Shown here one piece after another: positions 17,620 through 25,689 of a DNA stretch of 64,000 nt; the stretch's first letter is position 1; the number at the start of each line of letters is the position of its first letter. The stretch is from Deltaproteobacteria bacterium (lineage in GTDB: Bacteria > Desulfobacterota > Desulfomonilia > UBA1062). The position numbers and the translations under genes were made by a program. The stretch spans positions 1 through 64,000 of the forward strand of contig JAHDOV010000027.1 of NCBI GenBank assembly GCA_018434685.1, in the 5' to 3' direction. The notes under the pieces are model-generated. The model worked only from the letters and a program-made list of their open reading frames with translations. It ran no database searches and was not told where the DNA came from.

Positions 17620-19461
17620 GTGACTTCCTCCTTCATGAAGCATGTTATGGAAGATGAAATCCAGAGTGTAGATAAACTCCAGAATTTCTCTGAAAAGCAG
17701 ATCGATTTTCAGCAGAGGAACACCTTTTTCGAGATGCTCATTAAGAGTCTGCCAGGCATCTTTTACGTAATCGATGACCATCTGAACCTCTATATGTGGA
17801 ACAAGAATGCAGAAAGCGTCACCGGGTATACGTATGATGATATCAGCAAGACGGGCATCTATGAGATCTTTGAACCCGAGTATCTGCAGCTCGTGAAAGA
17901 GGCCATTGAAAAGGCATTCAGCCATGGGGAGGGATCCGTTGAAGCGGTGATCCGTACCAAGGAGGGCTGTCTGATCCCCTACCTGTTCACCGGGGTAAGT
18001 GCCGGGATTGAAAATGTTCCGTATCTTCTGGGAATCGGCATAGACATCAGCAAGCGCAAACAGGCGGAAGACGGCCTGCGGGAGAGCGAGACACTGTACC
18101 GCATCTTTGCCCAGTGGATGACAGAGGGCGTTGCCCTCCTGTTCTCTTCACAGATACTCTTCACAAACAAGGCCTTTTCCCTCATCTTAGGTTGCGAAGA
18201 ACCGAACCAGCTCCTGGGCGAAGATATCATGAGCTATATTCACAAAGATTTCGAGATTTACTTCAAGGAGCTTATCTCTTCGGTAGAGGAAGGCCAGTCC
18301 AGGGAGCGCTATTTTCAGGCACGCTGGCTGAAAGGGCTCAAGGAGGAAATCTGGGTCGAGGGTCGGGGAGTGTTCATCCGCTGGAAGGGTAAACCCGCCG
18401 TTCTCATGACCTCGCGGGACATTACCGAGGCGAAGCTCAAAGAGATTTCCATGCAGGAAGAAGCTGCCCACCTCAGGAGAGAGAATATTACGCTGCGCAG
18501 TTCCATCATCAAGGACCGCTATCGCCTGGGCAATATCATAGGCAAGAGCCACTCCATGCAGGAGGTTTATGAGCTGATTCTCAATTCGTCGGCTACCAAT
18601 GCCAATGTGATCATCTATGGCGAGTCGGGTACCGGCAAGGAACTGGTGGCCCAGGCCATTCATGAGATGAGCAGCAGATCGTCGAAACCCTTTGTTGCGG
18701 TGAACTGCGCGGCCATCCCGGAGAATCTCATCGAGAGCGAATTCTTCGGGTACAAGAAGGGTGCCTTCACCGGTGCTGTAAATGACAAGCCCGGGTACCT
18801 GGACATGGCAGACGGCGGAACCCTCTTCCTCGATGAGGTGGGAGAGGTTGGGATGAACATCCAGGCCAAGCTGCTGCGTGCCATCGAGGGGGGCGGGTAT
18901 TCACCGGTGGGCGCCAACTGCGCCAAATTCTCTGATTTCAGGATCATTGCTGCCACCAACAAGAATCTCTTAGACCGGTCGAAACGAGGGCTGTTCCGGG
19001 AGGATTTCTTCTACCGCATCCATATCATCCCCATCACCCTGCCGCCGCTTCGGAACCGCAAGGAAGATATCCCGCTGCTGTTGGAGAGGTTTCTCCGCAT
19101 GTATTCATCAGGCAAGATGATACCGTCGCTGCCAGGCCACATGATAGATGCCTTCATCAACTATGACTGGCCGGGCAATGTCCGTGAACTGCAGAATGTC
19201 GTCCAGCGGTATCTCTCCGTCGGTACCATCGATTTTTTCACCCCGACAGACACAAAGCAGGCTGGTCCGCACACCCTCATCCCGGCACAGGTCGACCAAT
19301 CGAGTACCTTCGATCTCCAGGAGCATACCGGTAATCTGGAGAAGACCATCATCATGGAGGTCTTGAAAAAACATCACTGGAACAAGAGCAAGTCTGCACA
19401 GGCGCTCAATATCTCACGCAAGACCCTTTCCAGAAAGATAAAACGTCTCGGTTTATTGTGA
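17620..19461 (+). CDS. sigma-54 transcriptional activator with two PAS domains
   Basis: A 613-residue enhancer-binding protein. Two PAS domains (about residues 35-150 and 155-280, the first ending in the PAC-like [14 protein letters not shown]) precede a short coiled coil (about 270-300) and the AAA+ domain. It has Walker A GESGTGKE (near 332), the sigma-54 contact loop GAFTGA (near 385), Walker [12 protein letters not shown] (near 402) and a C-terminal Fis-type helix-turn-helix ([22 protein letters not shown]). There is no response-regulator receiver domain, so it should sense a ligand or redox signal through PAS. It lies between the two plus-strand operons whose sigma-54 promoters share its putative binding motif. 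The GTG start is tentative; ATG 17635 is possible. Confidence 0.93.
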   Translation: MTSSFMKHVMEDEIQSVDKLQNFSEKQIDFQQRNTFFEMLIKSLPGIFYVIDDHLNLYMWNKNAESVTGYTYDDISKTGIYEIFEPEYLQLVKEAIEKAFSHGEGSVEAVIRTKEGCLIPYLFTGVSAGIENVPYLLGIGIDISKRKQAEDGLRESETLYRIFAQWMTEGVALLFSSQILFTNKAFSLILGCEEPNQLLGEDIMSYIHKDFEIYFKELISSVEEGQSRERYFQARWLKGLKEEIWVEGRGVFIRWKGKPAVLMTSRDITEAKLKEISMQEEAAHLRRENITLRSSIIKDRYRLGNIIGKSHSMQEVYELILNSSATNANVIIYGESGTGKELVAQAIHEMSSRSSKPFVAVNCAAIPENLIESEFFGYKKGAFTGAVNDKPGYLDMADGGTLFLDEVGEVGMNIQAKLLRAIEGGGYSPVGANCAKFSDFRIIAATNKNLLDRSKRGLFREDFFYRIHIIPITLPPLRNRKEDIPLLLERFLRMYSSGKMIPSLPGHMIDAFINYDWPGNVRELQNVVQRYLSVGTIDFFTPTDTKQAGPHTLIPAQVDQSSTFDLQEHTGNLEKTIIMEVLKKHHWNKSKSAQALNISRKTLSRKIKRLGLL

Positions 19462-19494
19462 CCCAAAGTGGGCAGGTTGTGCCCACTTTGGTCA
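19459..19494. promoter_or_regulatory. paired upstream activator sites (large inverted repeat)
   Basis: TGACCCAAAGTGGGCA (19459-19474) and, inverted, TGACCAAAGTGGGCA (19494-19480) form two sites with centres about 21 bp apart, i.e. two helical turns. They lie 160-195 bp upstream of the sigma-54 promoter at 19653. The first three bases are the stop codon of the activator gene. As RNA, the repeat would also form a 14-15-bp hairpin, so it may stop or stabilise the regulator mRNA as well. Confidence 0.75.
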
Positions 19495-19560
19495 AGCTGT
19501 CCCGTATGCTCTCATTATTCAATGAATTCAGTAAGATATTCAAACATGCCTGGTGGCATG

Positions 19561-19580
19561 CTTGGGCACATGTGTCCAAG
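19561..19580. promoter_or_regulatory. 20-bp palindrome upstream of the main promoter
   Basis: CTTGGGCACATGTGTCCAAG is a palindrome with one mismatched pair. It lies about 75 bp upstream of the -24 element and resembles the GGGACAGATGTGTC motif found before the other two promoters. The binding factor is unknown. Confidence 0.45.
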
Positions 19581-19623
19581 CACCATGTGGCTGTTTCAGT
19601 CTCATTGTTTAATAAGCTAATTA

Positions 19624-19636
19624 AATCAGTTACTTG
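19624..19636 (+). promoter_or_regulatory. IHF binding site
   Basis: AATCAGTTACTTG matches the IHF consensus WATCARNNNNTTR fully. It lies between the activator sites and the promoter, the expected place for IHF bending in sigma-54 systems. Confidence 0.55.
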
Positions 19637-19652
19637 TAGAGTCTTTTTCGCT

Positions 19653-19668
19653 TGGCACCAACCTTGCT
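19653..19668 (+). promoter_or_regulatory. sigma-54 (-24/-12) promoter for the mutase/X-succinate synthase operon
   Basis: TGGCACCAACCTTGCT has GG at 19654-19655 and GC at 19666-19667, an essentially consensus sigma-54 promoter. The start would be near 19679. All genes to 35633 are on this strand with short gaps, so it could drive the whole operon. Confidence 0.9.
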
Positions 19669-19861
19669 TTATACCTGATGGTTTCTGATGAAGATGTAAT
19701 GAAGTTCATTCACTAACAAGTACACACAGTTTTTCATCCGGTTTTGCATCTGTCTCGAGCGTCGGCCTGAGGCCTGTCCCGGGCTGTATGCGAGTGATGA
19801 ATCAGCTGATTATATTGGTGTTGTTACTATTTAGTCTGGCGTGTTGGGGGGGTGGAAACCT

Positions 19862-20296
19862 ATGAATGAGAACAGGAAGATCAGGGTGCTCATATCAAAG
19901 CCCGGCCTCGACGGACACGAACGCGGTGCCATGGTTGTGGCCTACGGACTGCGGGATGAAGGCTTCGAGGTCATCTATACCGGTCTGCGGCAGACGCCTG
20001 AGCAGATTGTCAATGCCGCCATCCAGGAGGACGTGGATGTACTCGGGCTCTCGATCCTGTCCGGGGCACATCTGGGACTTACCCGGAAGGTGATCGATGG
20101 TCTGGGCGCCCAGCAGGCGGATGACATCCTCGTTCTCCTGGGCGGTATCATCCCGGAAGAAGATATCCCGGCCCTGAAAGAGATGGGGGTTGACGAGATC
20201 TTCACTGCCGGGACTCCCATCAAGGATATCAGCGATTTCATCCGGTCTCACCTTCCGCGTTCGCCGGAACAGGAGCCGGTTATCGAAAAGCCGTAG
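19862..20296 (+). CDS. acyl-CoA mutase, cobalamin-binding subunit
   Basis: A 144-residue B12-binding domain protein. The base-off/His-on motif is DGHERG (Asp17, His19, Gly22), followed by LSILSGAH and LLGGIIP, the remaining cobalamin-binding signatures. It is the separate small subunit of a split mutase, as in isobutyryl-CoA, hydroxyisobutyryl-CoA and archaeal methylmalonyl-CoA mutases. The large subunit starts 10 bp downstream. The ATG at 19862 has GGGGGGTGG upstream. It is the first gene of the sigma-54 operon. Confidence 0.93.
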   Translation: MNENRKIRVLISKPGLDGHERGAMVVAYGLRDEGFEVIYTGLRQTPEQIVNAAIQEDVDVLGLSILSGAHLGLTRKVIDGLGAQQADDILVLLGGIIPEEDIPALKEMGVDEIFTAGTPIKDISDFIRSHLPRSPEQEPVIEKP

Positions 20297-20305
20297 GGAC
20301 AGGGT

Positions 20306-22060
20306 ATGGGCAGAGACGGGTATATAAAGAAGATAGAGACGGCTGCCAGGCAGTGGGAAGAACAGGTGCTCGGTCCCCGCATAAAGAGGTTCAACCTCGC
20401 CGAGAGTCCCACCAGGTTCTATTCACCCCTGAACGTCAGGAATTCAGACTTCCTCGAAAAGGTGGGTTTTCCGGGTGAGTACCCGTACACTGCAGGAAAC
20501 TCCCCTTTTGATTTCTGGAAGGCATTTGCAGCAGACGCTGCAAAGACCGGATACCGCCCTGATTGGGGCGGGGCCGGCAAGGTGGGGAAATATGGAGGAT
20601 TCGGAACGGCCTCCGACTACCGCGATTATCTGCTGCGCATGCAGTCCATGGGGAGAAAGGGCGGGCCCAATATTGCCTTCGATCTGGCGACCCAGTGCGG
20701 CTACGATTCCGACAGTCCCTATGCAGAAGGAGAGGTTGGGCGGGTCGGTGTCGCCATAGATTCGTTCCGGGACTTCCAGGTGATCTACGAGGCATACACC
20801 GGAGATCTCGACATCGACAAGGTGCCTTCCAATTACACCATCAATGCGCCTGCAGCGGTAATCATCGCAATGTATGCCACACTGGCAAAGAAACGCGGGA
20901 TAGCGATCGACAGATTGCAGGGCACCCCGCAGAATGATATCCTCAAGGAATTTATCGCACGGGGCACGTATATCTATCCACCCCGGCCTTCCATTCGCCT
21001 GTTCAGGGACATCTGCGTATTCTGCACGCACTATCTGCCGCGCCTGAACATCAACAGTATCGGGGGCTACCACATCAGGGAGGCCGGGGCCACCCATATA
21101 CAGGACCTGGCATTCTCCTTTGCAAACGGCATTGCCTATATTGAGGCCGGTCTGGCTGGCGGGCTCGATATCGATGCCTTTGCCCCGAGGATCACGTTCA
21201 ACGCCTTTGGCGGCAGCATGGAGATGTACAAGGAGATCGCCCTGCAGCGTGCAGCCAGAAGGATCTGGGCGAGAATACTCAAGGAACGTTTCGGGGCGAG
21301 AGATCCCCGCAGCATGATGATCCGTCAGCCTATCACGGCGCATATCGGGTGTTCGAGCACGACCCTGCAGCGGCCGTTGAACAATCTTGCACGGGCGGTG
21401 ATCGGGGGGATTGCCGCAGGGATGTCCGGCGGTATCCCCGGAGCCTTTCCCCCCTTTGATGAACCGTTGGGACTGGGTCATTCCCAGGAGGCAACCCAGC
21501 TGCAGATCGATGCTACCCGCATCATGATCTATGAGGCAAAGGTCGCTGATGTGAATGATCCGTGGGCAGGGTCGTATTTCATGGAGTCGCTCACCGATGA
21601 GACCGAAGAAGCGGCGCTCGCGGAGATGGAAAAGATCGAGAACATGGGCGGCGCTGTTGCAGCTATCGAGAACGGCTACATGCCGCGCTGTGTTGCCAAG
21701 AGTGCCTATGAGAAGCAGAAACTTGTCGAACAGCTCAAGGAATTCATAGTCGGGGTCAACTGCTTTACCTCGGACAATGAGATCGAGGTATCGGTGAACC
21801 GCATCGTCGAAGCAACCTATGACCCCGAACGCATGAAAACCGCTGAAGACCGGCAGAAGAAGAGCCTTGCCCGACTCAAGCGTGAACGGAACGGCACTGC
21901 GGTTTCCACAGCGTTGAAGACGCTGTGTGTGCACGCACGGGACGATTCGTACAACCTCATGCCCGACATCATTGAATGCGTTGAAAACGAAGCCACCCTC
22001 CAGGAGATCTCTGACGTGTTGCGCCAGGTCTTCGGGGAGGCGCAGCCAATAAAACTCTAG
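20306..22060 (+). CDS. acyl-CoA mutase large subunit, divergent methylmalonyl-CoA mutase type
   Basis: A 584-residue TIM-barrel subunit of a B12-dependent carbon-skeleton mutase. Tyr96 (KYGGF), Arg231 (PRPSIRLF) and His256 (GGYHIREAGAT) align with Tyr89, Arg207 and His244 of Propionibacterium methylmalonyl-CoA mutase. Tyr and Arg bind the free carboxylate, so a (substituted) succinyl-CoA/malonyl-CoA pair is the likely substrate rather than isobutyryl-CoA. Other usually invariant parts differ: the PWTIRQ segment is GAGKVG, and the QSLHTNSFDEALALP region is replaced by a PGAFPPFDEPLGLG-type segment. That suggests a different acyl chain. In an alkane-type pathway it would convert (1-methylalkyl)succinyl-CoA into (2-methylalkyl)malonyl-CoA. 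Confidence 0.9.
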   Translation: MGRDGYIKKIETAARQWEEQVLGPRIKRFNLAESPTRFYSPLNVRNSDFLEKVGFPGEYPYTAGNSPFDFWKAFAADAAKTGYRPDWGGAGKVGKYGGFGTASDYRDYLLRMQSMGRKGGPNIAFDLATQCGYDSDSPYAEGEVGRVGVAIDSFRDFQVIYEAYTGDLDIDKVPSNYTINAPAAVIIAMYATLAKKRGIAIDRLQGTPQNDILKEFIARGTYIYPPRPSIRLFRDICVFCTHYLPRLNINSIGGYHIREAGATHIQDLAFSFANGIAYIEAGLAGGLDIDAFAPRITFNAFGGSMEMYKEIALQRAARRIWARILKERFGARDPRSMMIRQPITAHIGCSSTTLQRPLNNLARAVIGGIAAGMSGGIPGAFPPFDEPLGLGHSQEATQLQIDATRIMIYEAKVADVNDPWAGSYFMESLTDETEEAALAEMEKIENMGGAVAAIENGYMPRCVAKSAYEKQKLVEQLKEFIVGVNCFTSDNEIEVSVNRIVEATYDPERMKTAEDRQKKSLARLKRERNGTAVSTALKTLCVHARDDSYNLMPDIIECVENEATLQEISDVLRQVFGEAQPIKL

Positions 22061-22076
22061 GAGATGAGTACAGCTC

Positions 22077-23048
22077 ATGCAGCGGGAAGTATCAGAGATG
22101 ATCGATGCTATGAAAAGGGGTGATACCCGGGCGCTCGCCCGCACGATCACCCTGGTGGAAAACAGGAGTCCCGGCTGGAAAGAGGCCATGCAGGCCATCT
22201 ATGGGGATACCGGATCTGCCTGTGTGTTCGGGATCACGGGGTCGCCCGGTGCCGGCAAGAGCACCCTCACCAACGAGATCGCACTGAGGTTGCACGATCA
22301 GGGGTATTCCCTCGGCATCATAGCAGTCGATCCGTCAAGCCCGTTTTCCGGCGGGGCACTGCTGGGAGATCGTTTGCGGATGCGCAATATCTGTATGAAA
22401 ACGGATATCTTTATCCGGTCCATGGCAACCAGGGGGGTCCTGGGAGGACTCTGCCAGGCAGCCAGGGACGTGGTCCGCATTCTCGATGCCGCGGGAAAGG
22501 ATATCATCCTTATCGAAACCGTGGGTGCCGGGCAGGACGAGATCGATGTGGTCAGGGTCTCAAACTTTGTCATGGTGGTGTGCATCCCCGGGCAGGGAGA
22601 CGGGATTCAGGCAATCAAGGCAGGGATCATGGAGATAGCGGACCTGTTTATCGTAAACAAGGCAGACCTCGGAGGTGCAGATGAGATCGTCGCCGATATC
22701 AACGGCATGCTCGATCTGTGCACCCATAATGGAATACCGCGCCCGCCCATCATGAAGACCTCTACTGAAACCAAAGAAGGCCTCGATGCTCTCGTGGAGA
22801 ACCTCATCGCGTATGCCCGAGAGAGGAAGGCTGCCACTGAGGTAAACAGGAATCACGTAAAGGAAGAGATCCTGAGCCTCTTGGAGAGAGAGGTCTTTCA
22901 TTTCGTTCGTGAGGAGCTCAGCGGGAACGGACGGTTCGAAGAGGCTGTCGAACAGGTGCTGAGCCACAGGGCGGATCCGTACTCCACGGTGGAGGAACTG
23001 CTCGGGTCGTTTCCCCTGTACCGGGGGATGAAAACCAGGGAGAAATGA
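22077..23048 (+). CDS. meaB: MeaB/ArgK-type GTPase, mutase chaperone
   Basis: A 323-residue G3E-family GTPase that protects and reloads B12-dependent acyl-CoA mutases. Walker A is GSPGAGKST (near residue 58), VDPSSPFSGGALLGDR (near 82) is the family switch region, ETVGAGQ near 145 and NKAD near 195 are the remaining GTPase motifs. A C-terminal helical dimerisation segment follows. It lies 16 bp after the mutase large subunit, as is usual for mutase operons, supporting a working mutase. Confidence 0.93.
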   Translation: MQREVSEMIDAMKRGDTRALARTITLVENRSPGWKEAMQAIYGDTGSACVFGITGSPGAGKSTLTNEIALRLHDQGYSLGIIAVDPSSPFSGGALLGDRLRMRNICMKTDIFIRSMATRGVLGGLCQAARDVVRILDAAGKDIILIETVGAGQDEIDVVRVSNFVMVVCIPGQGDGIQAIKAGIMEIADLFIVNKADLGGADEIVADINGMLDLCTHNGIPRPPIMKTSTETKEGLDALVENLIAYARERKAATEVNRNHVKEEILSLLEREVFHFVREELSGNGRFEEAVEQVLSHRADPYSTVEELLGSFPLYRGMKTREK

Positions 23049-23049
23049 T

Positions 23050-24435
23050 ATGGCCGAATCCACAGACCAGGTTACCCGGAAGCTCGGGCAGTTCATAGCC
23101 GGAACCAAGACATCGGATATACCCGAATGGGCCTTTGAACATGCTCGCGTTGCCTTTATGGACTGGATCGCGGTGACCATGGCAGGGAAGGATGATCCGC
23201 TTGTTGGAAAGCTGATCCAATACGCACGCATGATGGGCGGCCAGGAGCAGGCGACCATTATCGGGCATGGGATGAAAAATAATGTAAGTCATGCCGCACT
23301 CATCAACGGGGCGGCCTCCCATGCCCTTGATTACGACGACACCCTCGTGTCCTTCCTCGGACATCCTTCAGTCACCCTCTTTCCTGCACTCCTTGCTCTC
23401 TCCGAGTGGCGATCAGAGACGGGGCGGGATTTTCTCGCCGCCTACCTCATCGGTCTCCAGGTGGGAGGTGCCGTCGGTGCGTGTGCAAGCCTGGATCATT
23501 ACATGGCCGGATGGCACGCCACCTCTACGCTCGGTCATCTTGCCTCTGCAGCAGGGTGTGCCCGTCTTCTCGGGCTCGATGAAGACAGCTGTGTCCATGC
23601 ACTCGGCATCGGGGCAACCCAGTCTTCAGGCCTCAAGAGGGTATTCGGGAGCATGTGCAAACCCTTCCATGCGGGGAGGTCTTCCCAGTCAGGGCTCATG
23701 GCTGCTCTGCTCGCCCGGGATGGTTTCACCTCTGCTGAGGACATTCTCGAGGGTCCCCAGGGGTTTTTCCAGGTGCTCAAGGGGAGCGTGAACGAGGATG
23801 CACTATCCCTGCTCGGCATGGGCTGGGATGTGCAGAATCTCACCCAGAAATATCATGCATCGTGCCATGCCACCCACTCACCGCTCGAGGCGGCACTGGC
23901 GGTTGTGAACGAGCAGGGGATCGCTGTGGAAACCATACAGGCCATCTACGTCCATTCATCACAGCTGGCACTCGATGCTGCCGGGAAAATTCACCCGTCA
24001 ACAGGCACCGAGGGAAAATTCAGCATACCCTACTGCGTGGCAAACGCGCTTTTAAGGAAAGAAACCGGCACCCAGGCGTTTACCGACGAGAAGGTGAACG
24101 ATCCCCAGGTACGAGAATTCATGAAAAGAATCGTGGTTGAACTGGATGAGGAGATGAAGGCCCTCGAATCACGGGTGGATATCGAAACATCTGACGGGAA
24201 CATGTATTCAGGATTTTCGGATATTCTCCAGGAGATCCCCCCTCTTGAAATCAAGAAGCAGCGGGTTCGAAGCAAGTTCATGGATCTGTGCGATCCTGTT
24301 GCCGGCCCCGAGAAAACCCTGAGACTCGCGGAGGCGATTGAGCATCTCGAGGAGCTTCAGGACATGAACGAGATCACTCAGGATCTGTATCTGGATACTG
24401 GTGAGACAGGCACAAAGAAGTATTTGAGGAGATGA
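23050..24435 (+). CDS. MmgE/PrpD family protein
   Basis: A 461-residue protein of the MmgE/PrpD family, which includes 2-methylcitrate dehydratase, cis-aconitate decarboxylase and some isomerising hydro-lyases. Family features are the N-terminal PEWAFEHARVAFMDWIAVTMAG, INGAASHALDYDD (near 80-92), GWHATSTLGHLASAA (near 155) and KRVFGSMCKPFHAGR (near 195-209). It begins 2 bp after the MeaB gene, so it belongs to the operon. Its substrate here is unclear: nothing else suggests a methylcitrate cycle. Acting on a di- or tricarboxylic acid formed in the pathway is plausible. Confidence 0.88.
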   Translation: MAESTDQVTRKLGQFIAGTKTSDIPEWAFEHARVAFMDWIAVTMAGKDDPLVGKLIQYARMMGGQEQATIIGHGMKNNVSHAALINGAASHALDYDDTLVSFLGHPSVTLFPALLALSEWRSETGRDFLAAYLIGLQVGGAVGACASLDHYMAGWHATSTLGHLASAAGCARLLGLDEDSCVHALGIGATQSSGLKRVFGSMCKPFHAGRSSQSGLMAALLARDGFTSAEDILEGPQGFFQVLKGSVNEDALSLLGMGWDVQNLTQKYHASCHATHSPLEAALAVVNEQGIAVETIQAIYVHSSQLALDAAGKIHPSTGTEGKFSIPYCVANALLRKETGTQAFTDEKVNDPQVREFMKRIVVELDEEMKALESRVDIETSDGNMYSGFSDILQEIPPLEIKKQRVRSKFMDLCDPVAGPEKTLRLAEAIEHLEELQDMNEITQDLYLDTGETGTKKYLRR

Positions 24436-24439
24436 GCAG

Positions 24440-25417
24440 GTGGAGCGGAAGGTCCTGGTTACAGACATTGCCCGCTTTTGTGTAAATGACGGGCCGGGAT
24501 TCAGGACAAACGTCTACCTCAAGGGGTGTCCGCTACACTGCAGCTGGTGCCATAATCCGGAGACCATCGATCCCGAACCCGAGATCTACTGGAAAAGGCG
24601 TTTGTGCACTCAGTGCGGGAAATGCCTCGATGCGTGTCCGAAAGACGCCATCAACCCTCCGGTGGACCCTTCCCTGACGCGGTCAGAGAAGTATGCCTGC
24701 CACAAGATTATTCGCAGCAGGTGCGAGAGCTGCATGAAGTGCGTTGAGGTATGCCCGTCCGGTGCCCTGCAGATTGTCGGGCAGCCTATGGGTATCACTG
24801 AGATCCTCGACGAGGTGGAACGGGACCGGTTGTTCTATGACAACTCCGGTGGGGGCATGACCCTGAGCGGAGGGGAGCCCACCCTCCACGTTCGTTTTGC
24901 TGAGGACCTGCTCGGCCAGGCCAGGTCGCGATCCATCCATACCTGTCTCGATACGAACGGCCACTGTGTGTGGGAGGATCTTGAACGTATCGCCCGGGAA
25001 GCGGACATCATCCTGTTTGACCTGAAGCACCTCGATACCCGAAAACACCGGGAACAAACCGGCGTGAACAACGAAATTATCCTTGAAAATCTTGGAAAGC
25101 TCAGCTCGATGTCCGTGGAAATCTGGGTGCGCATTCCGGTGATCCCGGGGTTCAATGATGCACTCGACTATCACCGGCACGTAGCAGACTATCTTGCCGG
25201 CCTCCCGGGCTCCATCGACCGGATCGATCTGCTGGCCTACCATAACTGGTGCCAGGACAAGTACGGCTGGCTCGGGAGAGACTGGATTTACCGTGACGTG
25301 GAGGCACTGGATCCGAACCTGTTGGAGGTTCACGTGCGGATCTACCGCAAACATGGGTTCAGAGCCACGATAGGAGGTTCAGGGTTTGAGGAAATGGAAA
25401 GTAGGAGAAGTCTCTAG
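24440..25417 (+). CDS. X-succinate synthase activase (radical SAM)
   Basis: A 325-residue activase for the glycyl radical enzyme encoded downstream (AssD/BssD-like). The radical SAM motif is CPLHCSWC (near residue 30). Two ferredoxin-like clusters follow (CTQCGKCLDAC; CESCMKCVEVC), separated by an insertion of about 30 residues (PVDPSLTRSEKYACHK...). GGGMTLSGGEPTLH is the SAM-binding region. The GTG start at 24440 has AGGAG eight bases upstream. It is clearly distinct from the activase at 8858-9790, so each radical enzyme seems to have its own partner. Confidence 0.93.
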   Translation: MERKVLVTDIARFCVNDGPGFRTNVYLKGCPLHCSWCHNPETIDPEPEIYWKRRLCTQCGKCLDACPKDAINPPVDPSLTRSEKYACHKIIRSRCESCMKCVEVCPSGALQIVGQPMGITEILDEVERDRLFYDNSGGGMTLSGGEPTLHVRFAEDLLGQARSRSIHTCLDTNGHCVWEDLERIAREADIILFDLKHLDTRKHREQTGVNNEIILENLGKLSSMSVEIWVRIPVIPGFNDALDYHRHVADYLAGLPGSIDRIDLLAYHNWCQDKYGWLGRDWIYRDVEALDPNLLEVHVRIYRKHGFRATIGGSGFEEMESRRSL

Positions 25418-25449
25418 GAACAATTCTTTAGACAAAGGAGGTGATGAGG

Positions 25450-25614
25450 ATGCCTACATGCAAGCAGTGCAAGAAGTTCTTTCCCCTGGAAGACAACCCC
25501 AACAAGGGTGATTGTGTCCAGAGAGTGATAGACCCTCGGCAGACATACTACAAGGCAAAATCCGTAGATGCTGAGAGTGATGCAGCCAAGTGCTCTGAGT
25601 TTGAAAAGAAATGA
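25450..25614 (+). CDS. X-succinate synthase gamma-like subunit (small Fe-S protein)
   Basis: A 54-residue Cys-rich protein with Cys4, Cys7, Cys22 and Cys48 (CKQC...GDC...KCSEF), the layout of BssC/AssC-type small subunits, which bind a [4Fe-4S] cluster and attach to the large subunit. It sits directly between the activase and the catalytic subunit, as in bss and ass operons (DCAB order). AAAGGAGGTG eight bases upstream of ATG 25450 is one of the strongest ribosome sites in the window, implying high expression. Confidence 0.85.
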   Translation: MPTCKQCKKFFPLEDNPNKGDCVQRVIDPRQTYYKAKSVDAESDAAKCSEFEKK

Positions 25615-25689
25615 CAGAAAAATATCCCGGTCATTTTAGCCACAGCGCATGTGAGGCCGGTGGCCGGGAAGGAGAAAAAGGGGAACGTT

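Larger units (their letters stand above)
19462..19861. other. 400-bp regulatory leader of the main operon
   Basis: It holds the activator sites (to 19494), a palindrome (19561-19580), a consensus IHF site (19624-19636), the sigma-54 promoter (19653-19668) and a leader of about 180 bases before the first gene. The short open frame at 19458-19688 overlaps these signals and is not called. Confidence 0.7.

Noticed and set aside
19458-19688. 76-residue open frame after the sigma-54 activator
   Set aside because: It spans the activator sites, IHF site and sigma-54 promoter, and lacks a ribosome site, so coding is unlikely.
20444-22198. 584-residue minus-strand open frame
   Set aside because: It is the antisense shadow of the mutase large subunit, which has full family motifs. 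High GC at third positions creates long antisense frames.
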